The notes: generated by a model from the letters alone, not told the origin. A DNA stretch of 47,418 nt from Pseudomonadota bacterium (GCA_023442085.1 JAEZMT010000449.1:1-47418); one strand, 5' to 3'; positions 16,124 to 24,753 are shown, counted from the first letter of the stretch. Translations and numbers: made by a program.

Positions 16124-16588
16124 GGCTCCGTTCCGGAAGCCTTCTTAGCACCGCTTTTCCTTCCCGCGATACGCACGTCGAGCTGAAGGCGCTCCCCCGT
16201 TACCGCTTATGCCACCGAACGGTTAATCTCCGCTCGTGTCACCACATGCACGCAGCTACGTCAGGCGGACTATTGATCAAAGCCGCGGCGGAAAATTCAA
16301 AGAGGAATGGGGAGCCGGGCGGTACTGCGGGGGCATAGGCCACCCGGCTCCCTCGGTCTGACCATGGGGGCTGGCCAGACCGCTTGCTCAAGCTGCTGCG
16401 GTTCCTGCCTCGCAGCTCAAGCGTGAAGCTCAACCTAATGCACGGGGTGGCTCGGCGCTAGCGGCATACCGTGGACATCGGTCTCGACGGGTGCCCAGGC
16501 CGTGCCGGCACGATTGCCATTTCACAGATGCGAAGGCATGTTTCTACCGGTCAGGGTGTCGTCCAGGTCATTCCCGGGCAGGTTTGTG
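16124..16588. other. Divergent promoter region with hairpins
   Basis: Lies between the PDE and cyclase genes. It includes REP-like hairpin C and, right after it, GGTCTG...CAGACC and further self-complementary segments up to about 16430. A small RNA is possible but nothing fixes its ends. In-frame codons upstream of the cyclase (from 16502) are not supported by a ribosome site. Confidence 0.4.
16310..16352. repeat. REP-like hairpin C
   Basis: GGGAGCCGGG and CCCGGCTCCC form a 10-bp stem that extends inward with one mismatch. It lies between divergent genes, so it is not simply a terminator. Confidence 0.65.
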
Positions 16589-18103
16589 ATGCGGCGTCTT
16601 GTAGCCGGAGCGTACGTGCCGCTAATGGTGGCAGCCCTCGTTGTCGTCATCATTCTGGCGCAGGGATTGACCCTCTGGCGGTCGTATCAAGCAACTTGGC
16701 TGCTTGCACTTCGCTCCGCCGAGAACGTGTTGAACACCGTCGCTGCCAACATCGAGCGAAATCTGAACGTCATCGACCTCACGCTTCGGGGCGCGGAGGA
16801 TGCGTTTTCCACCAAAGGGGTGCGCGATCTGGCGCCCGAGCTTCGTCAGATGTTGCTGTTCGATCGAGCCGCCAGCGCCCAGTTCCTGGGCGCCTTGATC
16901 ATCCAGGACCGCAACGGCGACATTGTCGAGGATTCCGGGTCCCGGCCACCGCGCCGGGGAAATTTTGCTGACCGGGACTATTTCATCGCCCATCTGAAAG
17001 GCTCCAGCGGCACCTTCGTCAGCGCGCCCTTCACAAGCAGGCTGCGCGAAGGTGATCCCAGCATCGCCTTGAGCCGGCGGATCTCGGGACCCAATGGTTC
17101 GTTCGAGGGCATTGTCGTCGCGGCTCTCCGCGTCGCGTTCTTCCAATCCCTGCTGGACCCAATCAACCTCGGTCCGGAAAGCGTGATCGCCATCACGCGC
17201 ACCGATGGCACCGTCATCCTTCGGTCGCCATCGACCGACGGCAAGGGGAATTCCGGCCTGAACATCGCGGCCTCCCCCGTGTTCAAGAGAATGCTTGCAA
17301 AGCCCGGCGAGCAGTTCAGCCAGCGATCCCAGCTCGATGGCATCGACCGCTATTATTTTCACCAAACAATCAGTGGGTTCCCGCTCCTTCTCTCCGTCGG
17401 TATCTCGCCCGCGGCCGCCATGGCTGAATGGACGGAAAGCGCCTTGATTTCTTCAGCGCTCACCGCGGGCATGTGCGTGCTGTTGATCGTCCTCATCCGC
17501 GCGCTCCGGCTCGCTCTCATGCGCAGCCAGGAAGTCGAGGAGCAGCTCGAAATATTGGCCGTCACGGACGAGCTCACCGGCCTCCCTAATCGGCGCGCCT
17601 TCGATCTGGCTCTCGGCTCGGAGATGAGACGCGCAGCGCGCCACCATACTTCCCTCGCGGTGCTGCTCGTCGATGTGGACCACTTCAAGCGCGTCAATGA
17701 CCGATTTGGACACGCGGTGGGCGACATGGTGCTGGCGAGGATCGCCAAGGAAATCGCGGCATCCATCCGGCGGCCAGGAGACTTCGCCGCGCGCTATGGC
17801 GGCGAGGAGTTCATCGTCATCCTTCCCGCGACAGAGGCGGGGGGTGCCAGCTTCATCGCGGAGCGCATGCGGCTATCTATTGCATCCATGGACCCATGCC
17901 CGGCCGAGCCGGCCCTCGGCAAGATTACCGTCAGCATAGGCGTTGTAGCGGCAATCTTGGAACCAGCTTCGTCGGGCGCGGATCTCGTGACATGGGCGGA
18001 TCGCGCCCTATACGAGGCGAAGGGTGCAGGCAGAAACCGCGTTGCGGTCCACCAAGATCAGCGAGACGCTGGAAATAATTCCGATGCCCCAGCTATGGGC
18101 TAG
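16589..18103 (+). CDS. Membrane diguanylate cyclase with extracytoplasmic CACHE-like sensor
   Basis: This 504-aa protein makes c-di-GMP from GTP. A transmembrane segment (about residues 8-28) precedes a ~240-residue extracytoplasmic region with the DRDYFIAHL signature of dCache-like sensors. A second membrane segment (~282-305) leads to the GGDEF domain (~330-490). The active site is intact (RYGGEEF), and RPGD five residues before it is the product-inhibition I-site. The ATG at 16589 is preferred because it puts the membrane helix at the N-terminus; ATGs at 16502 and 16538 are possible. It is paired with the divergent PDE gene. Confidence 0.92.
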   Translation: MRRLVAGAYVPLMVAALVVVIILAQGLTLWRSYQATWLLALRSAENVLNTVAANIERNLNVIDLTLRGAEDAFSTKGVRDLAPELRQMLLFDRAASAQFLGALIIQDRNGDIVEDSGSRPPRRGNFADRDYFIAHLKGSSGTFVSAPFTSRLREGDPSIALSRRISGPNGSFEGIVVAALRVAFFQSLLDPINLGPESVIAITRTDGTVILRSPSTDGKGNSGLNIAASPVFKRMLAKPGEQFSQRSQLDGIDRYYFHQTISGFPLLLSVGISPAAAMAEWTESALISSALTAGMCVLLIVLIRALRLALMRSQEVEEQLEILAVTDELTGLPNRRAFDLALGSEMRRAARHHTSLAVLLVDVDHFKRVNDRFGHAVGDMVLARIAKEIAASIRRPGDFAARYGGEEFIVILPATEAGGASFIAERMRLSIASMDPCPAEPALGKITVSIGVVAAILEPASSGADLVTWADRALYEAKGAGRNRVAVHQDQRDAGNNSDAPAMG

Positions 18104-18171
18104 GAACTCGGCAAGCTTCAGCGGAACAAAGTTGCATTTTGCGAGTTACCCCTGCCTATGTGGGGTCAGTA

Positions 18172-18249
18172 ATGTCGTTGGGTGTCATTGTTTTAATTGT
18201 GGCCCTCGCGATATTGTGGGTCGCCCTGATCGCTTGGCTGGCGCGGTGA
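18172..18249 (+). CDS. 25-aa single-span membrane microprotein
   Basis: ATG at 18172 is preceded by GGGG at ideal spacing (six bases). The 25 codons encode almost pure membrane sequence: MSLGVIVLIVAL, then AILWVALIAWLAR, ending in TGA at 18247-18249. Hydrophobic one-helix proteins of this size are common bacterial small membrane proteins. It lies 68 bp after the cyclase gene. It is too short to assign a family, so translation is inferred from ribosome site and composition. Confidence 0.45.
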   Translation: MSLGVIVLIVALAILWVALIAWLAR

Positions 18250-18259
18250 TTGTCGAGGT

Positions 18260-18508
18260 TCACGCCCTAACTCTCCGCACGTAGACCGCCGAATAGCCGT
18301 GCTCTTTCGCCCAGGTGACGGCTGCAGAAATGGCAGCATGTTCGGTCAGGAACACGTGGGGCGCGAAGTAAGGCATGCTGGCGCCGACACCATTCATCCG
18401 AATTGACCCGCTTGCGACGAACTCTCCCCCTGGGGATCTTTCAACCAGGATCCAATCGGCATCGTCGGGCGGGTCCTCTTGACCATCGACTATTCGAACA
18501 TCGACCAT
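18260..18508 (-). CDS. Hypothetical small protein
   Basis: The frame is open further upstream, but the ATG at 18508 follows GAGAAG and the residues before it look unlike protein. The 82-aa product (MVDVRIVDGQEDPPDDADW...) is acidic at the start and ends in a helix plus basic tail (HGYSAVYVRRVRA). No family recognised. It converges on the microprotein gene with 10 bp between stops. Confidence 0.5.
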   Translation of the reverse strand: MVDVRIVDGQEDPPDDADWILVERSPGGEFVASGSIRMNGVGASMPYFAPHVFLTEHAAISAAVTWAKEHGYSAVYVRRVRA

Positions 18509-18820
18509 ACCGATCTTCTCACCGCGCCCATGCATTTGGCGCCTGGTCAGCAGCGAAGCCCGCCGCTGACCGTTGAGACTGCATGCCCACTTCGCCGGAA
18601 AAATGATGTCTTGTACCGTACAACTTGGACGGCGCCTTGGCCCGCCAAGCTTAAGAGTGGGCTTGGACTGCCGCCCCATCGCCGAATCTGCATGGCCCGC
18701 ACCCTCTTGTTTGATGGCCGATTGCCCCCATGTCCAATTCATCGTCCGCCGAGATCCCCCGGCGCGGGCGGCTGAGAGAGACATGGGCTCCCGCCGAAAC
18801 CGACGCACGGGAGCAGTCCC

Positions 18821-19546
18821 TTGGCCTCTGAGAATGCCCCCACCCCAACGCCTCGGAACCGATTGCTTGCGGCCCTGCCACGGGGCGAGTTCGAAAGGCT
18901 CCTGCCGCGGCTAGAGCAACTCTTTCTCGACCAAAAGCACGTGCTGATGACACCCGACGGGCCGATTCCTGCGGCGTACTTTCCGGAGACGGGCTGGGTT
19001 TCGATGGTCGCCCTGCTCGCTGAGGGCAAATCCGCGGAGGTTGGCCTCGTCGGCTCGGAGGGAATGGTCGGCCTTCCTCTTTTCCTCGGCAGCGACCGCA
19101 GCAATGTGGAGGCCATGGTCCAGTGCCGCGGGACGATGTTGCGGCTCCGAGCATCCAGCTTCGATGCGGCGCTAGAGGAGAGCCCTTCGCTGCGCCCGCT
19201 GCTCCTGCGTTACACCCTCGCCTTTCATCAGCAGATTACCCAGACCGCGGCCTGCAACGGGCACCATGCGCTCGACCAGCGGCTAGCCGGCTGGCTGCTG
19301 ATGGCCCATGATCGGGCCGGAAGCGACGAGTTTCCGCTGACGCAGGAATTCCTCGCGATGATGCTGTGCGTTCACCGACCCGGGGTGACAGTTGCCGCAA
19401 GGCTCTTCCAGCAAGCGGGGATCATACGCTACTCCCAGGGCCGTATCACCATCGCCGACAGGTTCGCGCTGGAAGCTGCAGCATGCGAGTGCTACTCGGC
19501 TGTCCGGCGAGGATTCAGCCATCTGCTCGGTGCCGAGAGGGGATAA
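18821..19546 (+). CDS. Crp/Fnr family transcriptional regulator
   Basis: This 241-aa regulator starts at TTG 18821 with GGAG seven bases upstream. The N-terminal cyclic-nucleotide-binding-like beta barrel (about residues 20-140) contains PAAYFPETGWVSMVALLAEGKSAEVGLVGSEGMVGLP, typical of the rhizobial group that lacks the FNR cysteines. The C-terminal winged helix (~165-225) has LTQEFLAMMLCVHRPGVTVAARLFQQAGIIRYSQGRI. It therefore probably does not bind an Fe-S cluster; the ligand is unknown. Confidence 0.88.
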   Translation: MASENAPTPTPRNRLLAALPRGEFERLLPRLEQLFLDQKHVLMTPDGPIPAAYFPETGWVSMVALLAEGKSAEVGLVGSEGMVGLPLFLGSDRSNVEAMVQCRGTMLRLRASSFDAALEESPSLRPLLLRYTLAFHQQITQTAACNGHHALDQRLAGWLLMAHDRAGSDEFPLTQEFLAMMLCVHRPGVTVAARLFQQAGIIRYSQGRITIADRFALEAAACECYSAVRRGFSHLLGAERG

Positions 19547-19855
19547 GGCTTCGACCGTCAGCCGCCGGCCATCGAAGCAAGAGGTCGGCGCCCGATTTCC
19601 CTGACGCCGGCCGAGTGCTTCAAGCCAGTTCCGCCTCACAGACCGCGCCCGCCATGGCCTGCGCGTTTGCATGTGAAAGGACCCGATGACGAGCGGGCGC
19701 CTCGGTGGCCAGGTCGCCGTCAGTCCATTGCTGGTGCTGTAGTTGCTAAGAGCTTGTCTTGTCGTCGGCGCGCGCAGCATGTTCCGGGCCATGGCAGGGG
19801 AGGGTGGTGGTGTCGTGCGGATCGCCGGGCGGTCTCATGACGGGCAGGACACCGG
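19547..19855. other. Interval with no supported gene
   Basis: No frame on either strand has a good start and protein-like composition. Short frames with remnants of coding-like sequence occur but none can be assigned. Confidence 0.4.
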
Positions 19856-20078
19856 CTAATCCTGGATTGTATCCGCGAAGGCTCGGGCGAAGCGGACGGC
19901 GAGGGCGCGAGCGTCTGCCTGGAGTTGCTCGGTGCTCTTGGGAGCGGCCGCGCTGTTGCGGACGCGGAATCTCAAGCGTGAGGCTGCCGCCGCCGCTGTC
20001 CTGCTCGCGCCAGATGACCCGGGCGAGGACGTGCTCCGCGTCGAGCGACTGGAAAATGATATTGAGGCCCTTGTTCAT
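19856..20078 (-). pseudogene. Frameshifted small hypothetical gene
   Basis: From ATG at 20078 the minus strand reads MNKGLNIIFQSLDAEHVLAR and on through VIWREQDSGGGSL, then becomes a long Pro/Arg-rich string. In another frame the downstream part reads cleanly as RLRFRVRNSAAAPKSTEQLQ, followed by a helix and a TAG stop at 19856-19858. The span is 223 bp, not a multiple of three. The natural protein would be about 74 aa; one indel near 19970-19990 breaks it. A sequencing error is the alternative. Confidence 0.5.
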
Positions 20079-20171
20079 GCGATCGAACGCCTTTCTTGCC
20101 GGAGGCACGGCGTGCGACGCACCGCCCGCGAGCGTTCGCTCAGGCGGTCGGGGCGCCGGCCCATGGTGGGC

Positions 20172-20435
20172 CTAGAAGTCGGACGTGGACAGACGGTAGA
20201 AGCTCTTTCGCCGGCGCGCATAGACGCTGCTAGCTGCGCGCTCGATCCGCTGCCGGTTGGTGTCGAAGGCTCGCAGGGACGTGGCCTCGTCGTGGCCGCC
20301 TTGGGGATTGAACCGCGTGAGGACATCGGCGTCGAGATGAAACGCGACTTCGAAGGCGGAGTCGTGTCCCCAGAAGGTGACGCAGCCCCTGACCGGATCA
20401 AAGACGCGGCTGGCATTGGGAAACTGAAGGGTCAC
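20172..20435 (-). CDS. DUF1488 family protein
   Basis: The 87-aa product starts MTLQFPNASRVFDPVRGCVTF, and the following WGHD...F pattern is that of the DUF1488 family found widely in Rhizobiales. The function is unknown. Its start overlaps the stop of the upstream gene by 4 bp (ATGA), so the two are translated together. Confidence 0.8.
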   Translation of the reverse strand: MTLQFPNASRVFDPVRGCVTFWGHDSAFEVAFHLDADVLTRFNPQGGHDEATSLRAFDTNRQRIERAASSVYARRRKSFYRLSTSDF

Positions 20436-20767
20436 GGAAACCTCATGTTTGTGGCACGTCCGTCAAAGGAGGAGCGCATGCGCCGGAGTGCTTCACGCGC
20501 CCTCGCGGATATCTGCTGGTCCTTCAAGGCGGCGGCATCGAGTTCGGCGGCATTCACCGAAAGACACTTGCTTCGACCCGGAGGTGCCGCGAGGGCGTGC
20601 GTGTGGAGCATCGTGGCCACACGGCGGTAGGCCAGGAATGAGACGCCGAGAAGCTGCTCCTCGTCGATGACGAGACGGTAGGTTCCCGCCGGAAGGTCGC
20701 CATCGGCCTCGCTGAGGTGGAAGGCGTGATCGAACGTGACCGTGGTTTCACGGGTGCGGACGTTCAT
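20432..20767 (-). CDS. Conserved rhizobial hypothetical protein
   Basis: The 111-aa protein begins MNVRTRETTVTFDHAFHLSE and has beta-rich character, then AGTYRLVIDEEQLLGVSFLAYRR, a pattern I recall from many uncharacterised alphaproteobacterial proteins. A helical C-terminal part follows. It is the middle gene of a three-gene minus-strand operon with the 42-aa basic protein and the DUF1488 protein. Confidence 0.72.
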   Translation of the reverse strand: MNVRTRETTVTFDHAFHLSEADGDLPAGTYRLVIDEEQLLGVSFLAYRRVATMLHTHALAAPPGRSKCLSVNAAELDAAALKDQQISARAREALRRMRSSFDGRATNMRFP

Positions 20768-20776
20768 GACATCACC

Positions 20777-20905
20777 TCAGCCTTTCTTCTTGGGCGGACC
20801 CAAGGAAACGGGGGGCCCCTTCACGAACGACGTTGGCGCGTCTGGCACCTTGATCTTCTTCGGCTTTTTGGTTTCGCGATTGCCGCGCATCTGTCCTTTG
20901 GCCAT
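20777..20905 (-). CDS. 42-aa basic small protein
   Basis: ATG at 20905 has GAGGAG upstream. The product begins MAKGQMRGNRETKKPKKIKV and ends PPVSLGPPKKKG with TGA. It is strongly basic, unstructured-looking and of a type common in rhizobia. It is first in the small operon, 9 bp before the 111-aa gene. Nucleic-acid binding is possible but unproven. Confidence 0.72.
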   Translation of the reverse strand: MAKGQMRGNRETKKPKKIKVPDAPTSFVKGPPVSLGPPKKKG

Positions 20906-20949
20906 GACCGTCTCCTCTGGGGCGCGTGGGTGAATCCTGCCGGCCAGAC

Positions 20950-20986
20950 GAAAAACGCCCTGCGACCATCAAGGGCCACAGGGCGT
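20950..20986 (-). terminator. Intrinsic terminator of the cold shock gene
   Basis: On the minus strand ACGCCCTG ... CAGGGCGT forms an 8-bp stem directly followed by TTTTCG. It lies about 120 bp after the cold shock gene stop and before the small operon, so it probably ends the cold shock transcript. Confidence 0.75.
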
Positions 20987-21109
20987 CGGGCGCTCTGCAG
21001 GGCAAGGGGATGGCACATCGCCACCGGGGGCTGCCGGTACATCCGTGGTCAGCCTTCGGCAACAATGGTCAGGCCGGCATTCCCTAAAGCTGGGCTGCCG
21101 GCGATCAGA

Positions 21110-21322
21110 TCAGCTCAGATCCTTGAGCATGTCCGCGGACATCTTGCCGCTCTTGCGGTCGGCGACGAGTTCAAAGCCCACCTTCTGTCCTTCGCGCAGT
21201 TCGCCAAGGCCGGAGCGCTCGACGGCGCTGATATGGACGAACGCGTCATTTCCGCCCGCGTCAGGAGCGATGAATCCAAAGCCCTTCTGGGCGTTGAACC
21301 ATTTCACGGTTCCCTCAGTCAT
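21110..21322 (-). CDS. Cold shock domain protein
   Basis: The 70-aa single-domain protein starts MTEGTVKWFNAQKGFGFIAP. RNP1 (KGFGFI) and RNP2 (AFVHIS) are both present, giving a five-stranded OB fold that binds single-stranded nucleic acid as an RNA chaperone or antiterminator. ATG 21322 with GAGAGGG upstream is chosen over an ATG seven codons earlier, because the family starts here. Confidence 0.93.
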   Translation of the reverse strand: MTEGTVKWFNAQKGFGFIAPDAGGNDAFVHISAVERSGLGELREGQKVGFELVADRKSGKMSADMLKDLS

Positions 21323-21654
21323 GGGAAACCCTCTCAATTTCAATAATTAGCTCACCAGCTCATAGCTGGCCGTCGAATTCGCATTTTCTGGCGAGAATTG
21401 GATGGGCGCAAAATAAAAATCTGCGCAGAACCAAGTGATCAGGCTTTGTATCGACTGCATCAATATGCTCCAATATTCAGCGCCCTGCAACAGTATTTAT
21501 CTGTCCGTAAATTCAACGAGGCGGCCGACCGACAACGTGCTAGGCTAATGATCCTGCCCGCCTTGAGCCGACCTGAACACGGGCGAGCCAGGAGCGCTTT
21601 TGTTTGCGCAGCCTGGCCAGACGCCTAAGCGCGGTAGAGCCCCACGGAGCGTCC
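21323..21654. other. Divergent intergenic region (cold shock / transglutaminase)
   Basis: It holds the AT-richer leader of the cold shock gene on the left and the ribosome site of the transglutaminase gene at the right end. A 76-codon + frame at 21398-21628 does not look like a protein. Confidence 0.4.
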
Positions 21655-22518
21655 TTGATCCCTCTCCAGATCCGCCACACCACCACCTATCTCTTCCATC
21701 GACCCGTGACTTTTGGGCCGCACCGACTGATGCTGCGCCCCCGCGAAAGCCGCGATCTGCAGGTGACGTCGAACGAACTGGCGCTGACCCCGGCGGCGCG
21801 CGTGGACTGGGCCCAGGATGTCTTCGGAAATGCGGTCGCCACGGCGACCTTCGCAACTTCCGGCGATCGATTGGTCATCAAGAGCACGACCGAGCTCCAG
21901 CTTGATGCCGTGCCATGGCCGGTGTTCGCCATCGCGGGCTCCGCCACGTCCTTTCCGTTCAGTTACTCCGCCGACGAATGGACCGATCTCGGCGCGCTGG
22001 GGACCCCCCAGTTTCCAGATGCCAGCGGCCGGTTGCGGAGCTGGGCGATGGGTTTCGTTCGTGGCAAATCCACCGACACCCTCTCGCTACTCAAGGATCT
22101 GAGCGCCGGCGTATCTCGGCAGATATCTTATCAGAGCCGCGACGAGGAGGGGACACAGTCGCCGACGCAGACGCTTGATCGCGGCTGGGGCTCATGTCGC
22201 GATTTCGCAGTGTTGTTCGTCGAGACGGTCCGCAGCCTCGGCTTCGGGGCGCGCATCGTGTCGGGGTATCTCTATAACCCGACCGGTAATGTCGTGGGGA
22301 CTCAGGGCATGGGCTCCACCCATGCATGGGCGGAGGTGTTTGTGCCCGGAGCTGGCTGGATCCCATTCGACCCCACCAACCGCAGCATGGGCGGGTTCAA
22401 TCTCATCCCGGTTGCAGTAGTGCGCGACATCCGCCAGGCGATCCCTGTGCAGGGCAGCTTCATCGGCGACAGCAATGCCTTCGGCGGTATGAAGGTGGAC
22501 GTCCACGTCACGTCATGA
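21655..22518 (+). CDS. Transglutaminase-like family protein
   Basis: The 287-aa protein probably acts as a cysteine peptidase or amidase. The N-terminal bacterial transglutaminase domain spans ~1-100 (IPLQIRHTTTYLFHRPVTFG) and the core ~140-265. The triad is visible: Cys in GWGSCRDFA, His in GSTHAWAEV and Asp in WIPFDPTN. TTG at 21655, with GGAG upstream, is the best start; the frame is open to TTG 21604. The family's substrate is unknown. Confidence 0.87.
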   Translation: MIPLQIRHTTTYLFHRPVTFGPHRLMLRPRESRDLQVTSNELALTPAARVDWAQDVFGNAVATATFATSGDRLVIKSTTELQLDAVPWPVFAIAGSATSFPFSYSADEWTDLGALGTPQFPDASGRLRSWAMGFVRGKSTDTLSLLKDLSAGVSRQISYQSRDEEGTQSPTQTLDRGWGSCRDFAVLFVETVRSLGFGARIVSGYLYNPTGNVVGTQGMGSTHAWAEVFVPGAGWIPFDPTNRSMGGFNLIPVAVVRDIRQAIPVQGSFIGDSNAFGGMKVDVHVTS

Positions 22519-22700
22519 CGGGGAGCCTTAGCCAGAAGAAGGTGGCCTGCTCGCCGCCTATCGAGATCAAGCTGGAGGTATTTTTCATCGAGGCCGAGTT
22601 AATCTCAGTGGACCAAGCTGTGCGTCGTGGCGAGTACCTTCTCTTTAATCTGGATCGATTTAAAAACCGTCTGGCCCCGCACGCCCGGTCGGGGCGATGA
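22515..22700 (+). CDS. Possible small protein coupled to the transglutaminase gene
   Basis: ATG overlaps the preceding stop (ATGA). The 61 codons include a plausible amphipathic stretch (IEIKLEVFFIEAELISVDQA). No ribosome site or family is evident and the end is Arg-rich, so it may be spurious. Confidence 0.3.
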   Translation: MTGSLSQKKVACSPPIEIKLEVFFIEAELISVDQAVRRGEYLLFNLDRFKNRLAPHARSGR

Positions 22701-22845
22701 TGGGGCGGCCACTTCCTTTTACCGGCCCCGCATCGCATTTCCATTCGAAATCGGAAAGACTTTCGACGCGCCCTAACGAAAGGTGAGATATTCAATCGGT
22801 TAAAAAATCTGTATGTGTCGGTCATCGAAGGCCGGAGAAGAACGA

Positions 22846-23064
22846 ATGCGCGGGCTTAGATCACCGTGGCCCGCCCGAAACTGGCAGCAAGAATCCGAAT
22901 GGATGGCAAGGTCCGAGCGAGTGCTGAGCGCTCTTTTAATTATGATCGTCGTGCTGACGTTGGGGTTTGGAGCTGCCCTGCTTTTCCAGTTGTCCAGGGG
23001 ATTTCCTGTCGGCGTTGAGACGGCACCGGCCTATAGCGACAGCGTCGCCACCGGCGAAATCTAA
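22846..23064 (+). CDS. Small single-span membrane protein
   Basis: The 72-aa product has one hydrophobic helix at residues ~26-46 (LSALLIMIVVLTLGFGAALL) after a basic N-terminus, and a short outer tail. ATG 22846 has GGAG nine bases upstream; an internal ATG at 22903 would give 53 aa starting just before the helix. No family is recognised. Confidence 0.5.
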   Translation: MRGLRSPWPARNWQQESEWMARSERVLSALLIMIVVLTLGFGAALLFQLSRGFPVGVETAPAYSDSVATGEI

Positions 23065-23125
23065 TTGGCTGGCAGCTGGACCAGGTCGATCGCCGCCTGA
23101 CCGTTCGAGATGTGCTGTAGACGTT

Positions 23126-23149
23126 GCCGAGGCTACGGCACAGCGCCGG
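23126..23149 (+). repeat. 24-bp inverted repeat copy of 30080-30103
   Basis: It is identical to the reverse complement of 30080-30103, the sequence just before the SRAP gene start. Together with 24652-24708 it reconstructs that upstream region, but here the two pieces are 1.5 kb apart. Confidence 0.7.
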
Positions 23150-23174
23150 GCCGGCGCTAACCTCCGGTCGGCTG

Positions 23175-24380
23175 TCATTGCTCCGCGAGGGCTCGGACCG
23201 CGTCCGCCAGCTGCTCGATCTCGCTTTCGGTGTTGTAGTAGTGAGGCGAGGCCCGAACGAGATGGGGCAGATGCCGGCGCGCCCCGTCGATTGGCGTGCT
23301 GCTCGGGGCCGAGACGGACACGTTGATTGTGCGTTCTGCGAGGCGGGCAGCGACCGTGGCGGCGTCCATGCCAGCGAGTGTGAAGGTCACGATTGCGGCC
23401 GGATCGGGTCCGAGGTCGTGCACTGTGACCCCGGGCACGTCGCTCAGCATCGCTCGCATGCCTCCGGCCAGCGCCTTCACGCGCGTCTCTATGCGAGGAA
23501 TGCCGATTGCCAGTGCCTCTTCGATGGCCGTGCCGAGGCCGAGCCTTCCGGCATAATTGCTCTCCCACGTCTCGAAACGGCGCGCATCGGGACGGAGGTT
23601 ATAGCGGTCGCCTCCGGCCCAGGACGCTCCATACATGTCGATCATCGCCGGCTCAGTCCGCTCCAGCAGCGAGCGTTTCATGTAGAGGAAGCCCGTACCG
23701 CGCGGACCGCGCAGGAACTTGCGTCCGGTTGCTGCCAGCATGTCACAGCCGAGCTGCTCCACATTGACTGGGATTTGTCCGACCGCCTGGCAAGCGTCGA
23801 GCAGGAAAGGGATGCCATGTGCTCTGGCGATCCGCCCCACCTCGGAGGCGGGATTTACGAGCCCGCCATTCGTCGGAACCCAGGTGATCGCGATCAGGCG
23901 CACCCGTCCGTCAATCATTGCGTCCAATGCCCTGGGGTCCAGCCGGCCTTCGGCATCGTCTGGGATCAAGTCGATGATCGCGCCGGTGTGCTTGGCGACC
24001 TGAAGATAGGAGAGGTAATTGGCGGCATATTCAGCCGTCGTCGTCAGGATGCGGTCTCCTGCCTCGAAGCGCTGGGCGTAGAAGGCCCATTGCCAGGCGA
24101 CTGTCGCGTTCTCCGCTAACGCAATCTCTCCGGGATCTGCGTTCAAGAGACGCGCAACGCTGCCATATACGCCCTCGATGCGGTCAACCTCCCGCGCCTT
24201 GGCCTCGTAGCCGCCGATCTCGGCCTCAAGGTTGAGATGGTCGACGACGGTGGACAACACGCCCGTCGTCATCAGCGCCGCGCCGGCATTGTTCAGGTGG
24301 ATGCGATGGCGCGTGCCCGGCGTTATTGCACGCAGGTGGACGATTTCGTCGGCGGAGAGGCCGTCTGTCATGTCGCGCAT
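23175..24380 (-). CDS. Class V aminotransferase (PLP-dependent)
   Basis: The 401-aa protein has the fold-type I pattern: substrate loop HLNNAGAAL near residue 28, PLP-ring Asp in FLLDACQAVGQIPV (about 192-205), and Schiff-base Lys in LAATGRKFLRGPRGTGF (about 216-232). C-terminal small-domain residues are present. Relatives include cysteine desulfurases, isopenicillin N epimerases and EgtE-like lyases, so the reaction is not fixed. Start at 24380 or 24371 (MTDGLS). It sits between two halves of a repeat found intact at 30 kb, which suggests it was inserted there. Confidence 0.87.
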   Translation of the reverse strand: MRDMTDGLSADEIVHLRAITPGTRHRIHLNNAGAALMTTGVLSTVVDHLNLEAEIGGYEAKAREVDRIEGVYGSVARLLNADPGEIALAENATVAWQWAFYAQRFEAGDRILTTTAEYAANYLSYLQVAKHTGAIIDLIPDDAEGRLDPRALDAMIDGRVRLIAITWVPTNGGLVNPASEVGRIARAHGIPFLLDACQAVGQIPVNVEQLGCDMLAATGRKFLRGPRGTGFLYMKRSLLERTEPAMIDMYGASWAGGDRYNLRPDARRFETWESNYAGRLGLGTAIEEALAIGIPRIETRVKALAGGMRAMLSDVPGVTVHDLGPDPAAIVTFTLAGMDAATVAARLAERTINVSVSAPSSTPIDGARRHLPHLVRASPHYYNTESEIEQLADAVRALAEQ

Positions 24381-24651
24381 TTACCCAGGATACCCCTGAT
24401 CGGCCGAGCCCCAGCAACGGAAAATCGAGCTGCGCCGATTATCGTATTTCCGATATTCCAACTCGGGATAGCGCCTGACGCTATCTAACCCATGAAGAGG
24501 GCGGCGATTGAACGACCCGCTCGGCTTTCGCCCGGAGCCGCAATACGGAAGCGTAAGTTTGGTAGCGTGATCCCTAGGCTCGGCATAGTGGCGGCCGCTG
24601 CAAGCGCGCCGGGCGGCTCCACGCCCGTCGCTACAGCTGGCGAGCGAGCTG
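24381..24651. other. Interval with no supported gene
   Basis: Upstream region of the aminotransferase gene. No frame on either strand is convincing and no clear site is seen. Confidence 0.4.
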
Positions 24652-24708
24652 AGCCCCTATATCTCGTGGCTTGTTCTCTTTTCGTTCTCGTGGAATCGAT
24701 AGGCGCAG
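24652..24708 (+). repeat. 57-bp perfect inverted repeat copy of 30014-30070
   Basis: All 57 bases match the reverse complement of 30014-30070. The right end, GGCGCAG, also occurs in the psiF gene, and the sequence switches to psiF-like coding at this point. Confidence 0.9.
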
Positions 24709-24753
24709 ACTAGCTTCACCACCAAGTGTGTGAAGGATGCCGTAGGGCAGTGA
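24706..24753 (+). pseudogene. psiF-like gene remnant (3' end only)
   Basis: Read in frame, these bases give QTSFTTKCVKDAVGQ and TGA, the same final 15 residues as the PsiF-repeat gene at 29093-29335, but with several synonymous codon changes. An in-frame TAG immediately upstream and the join to the 57-bp repeat show that only the tail survives. Confidence 0.75.
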
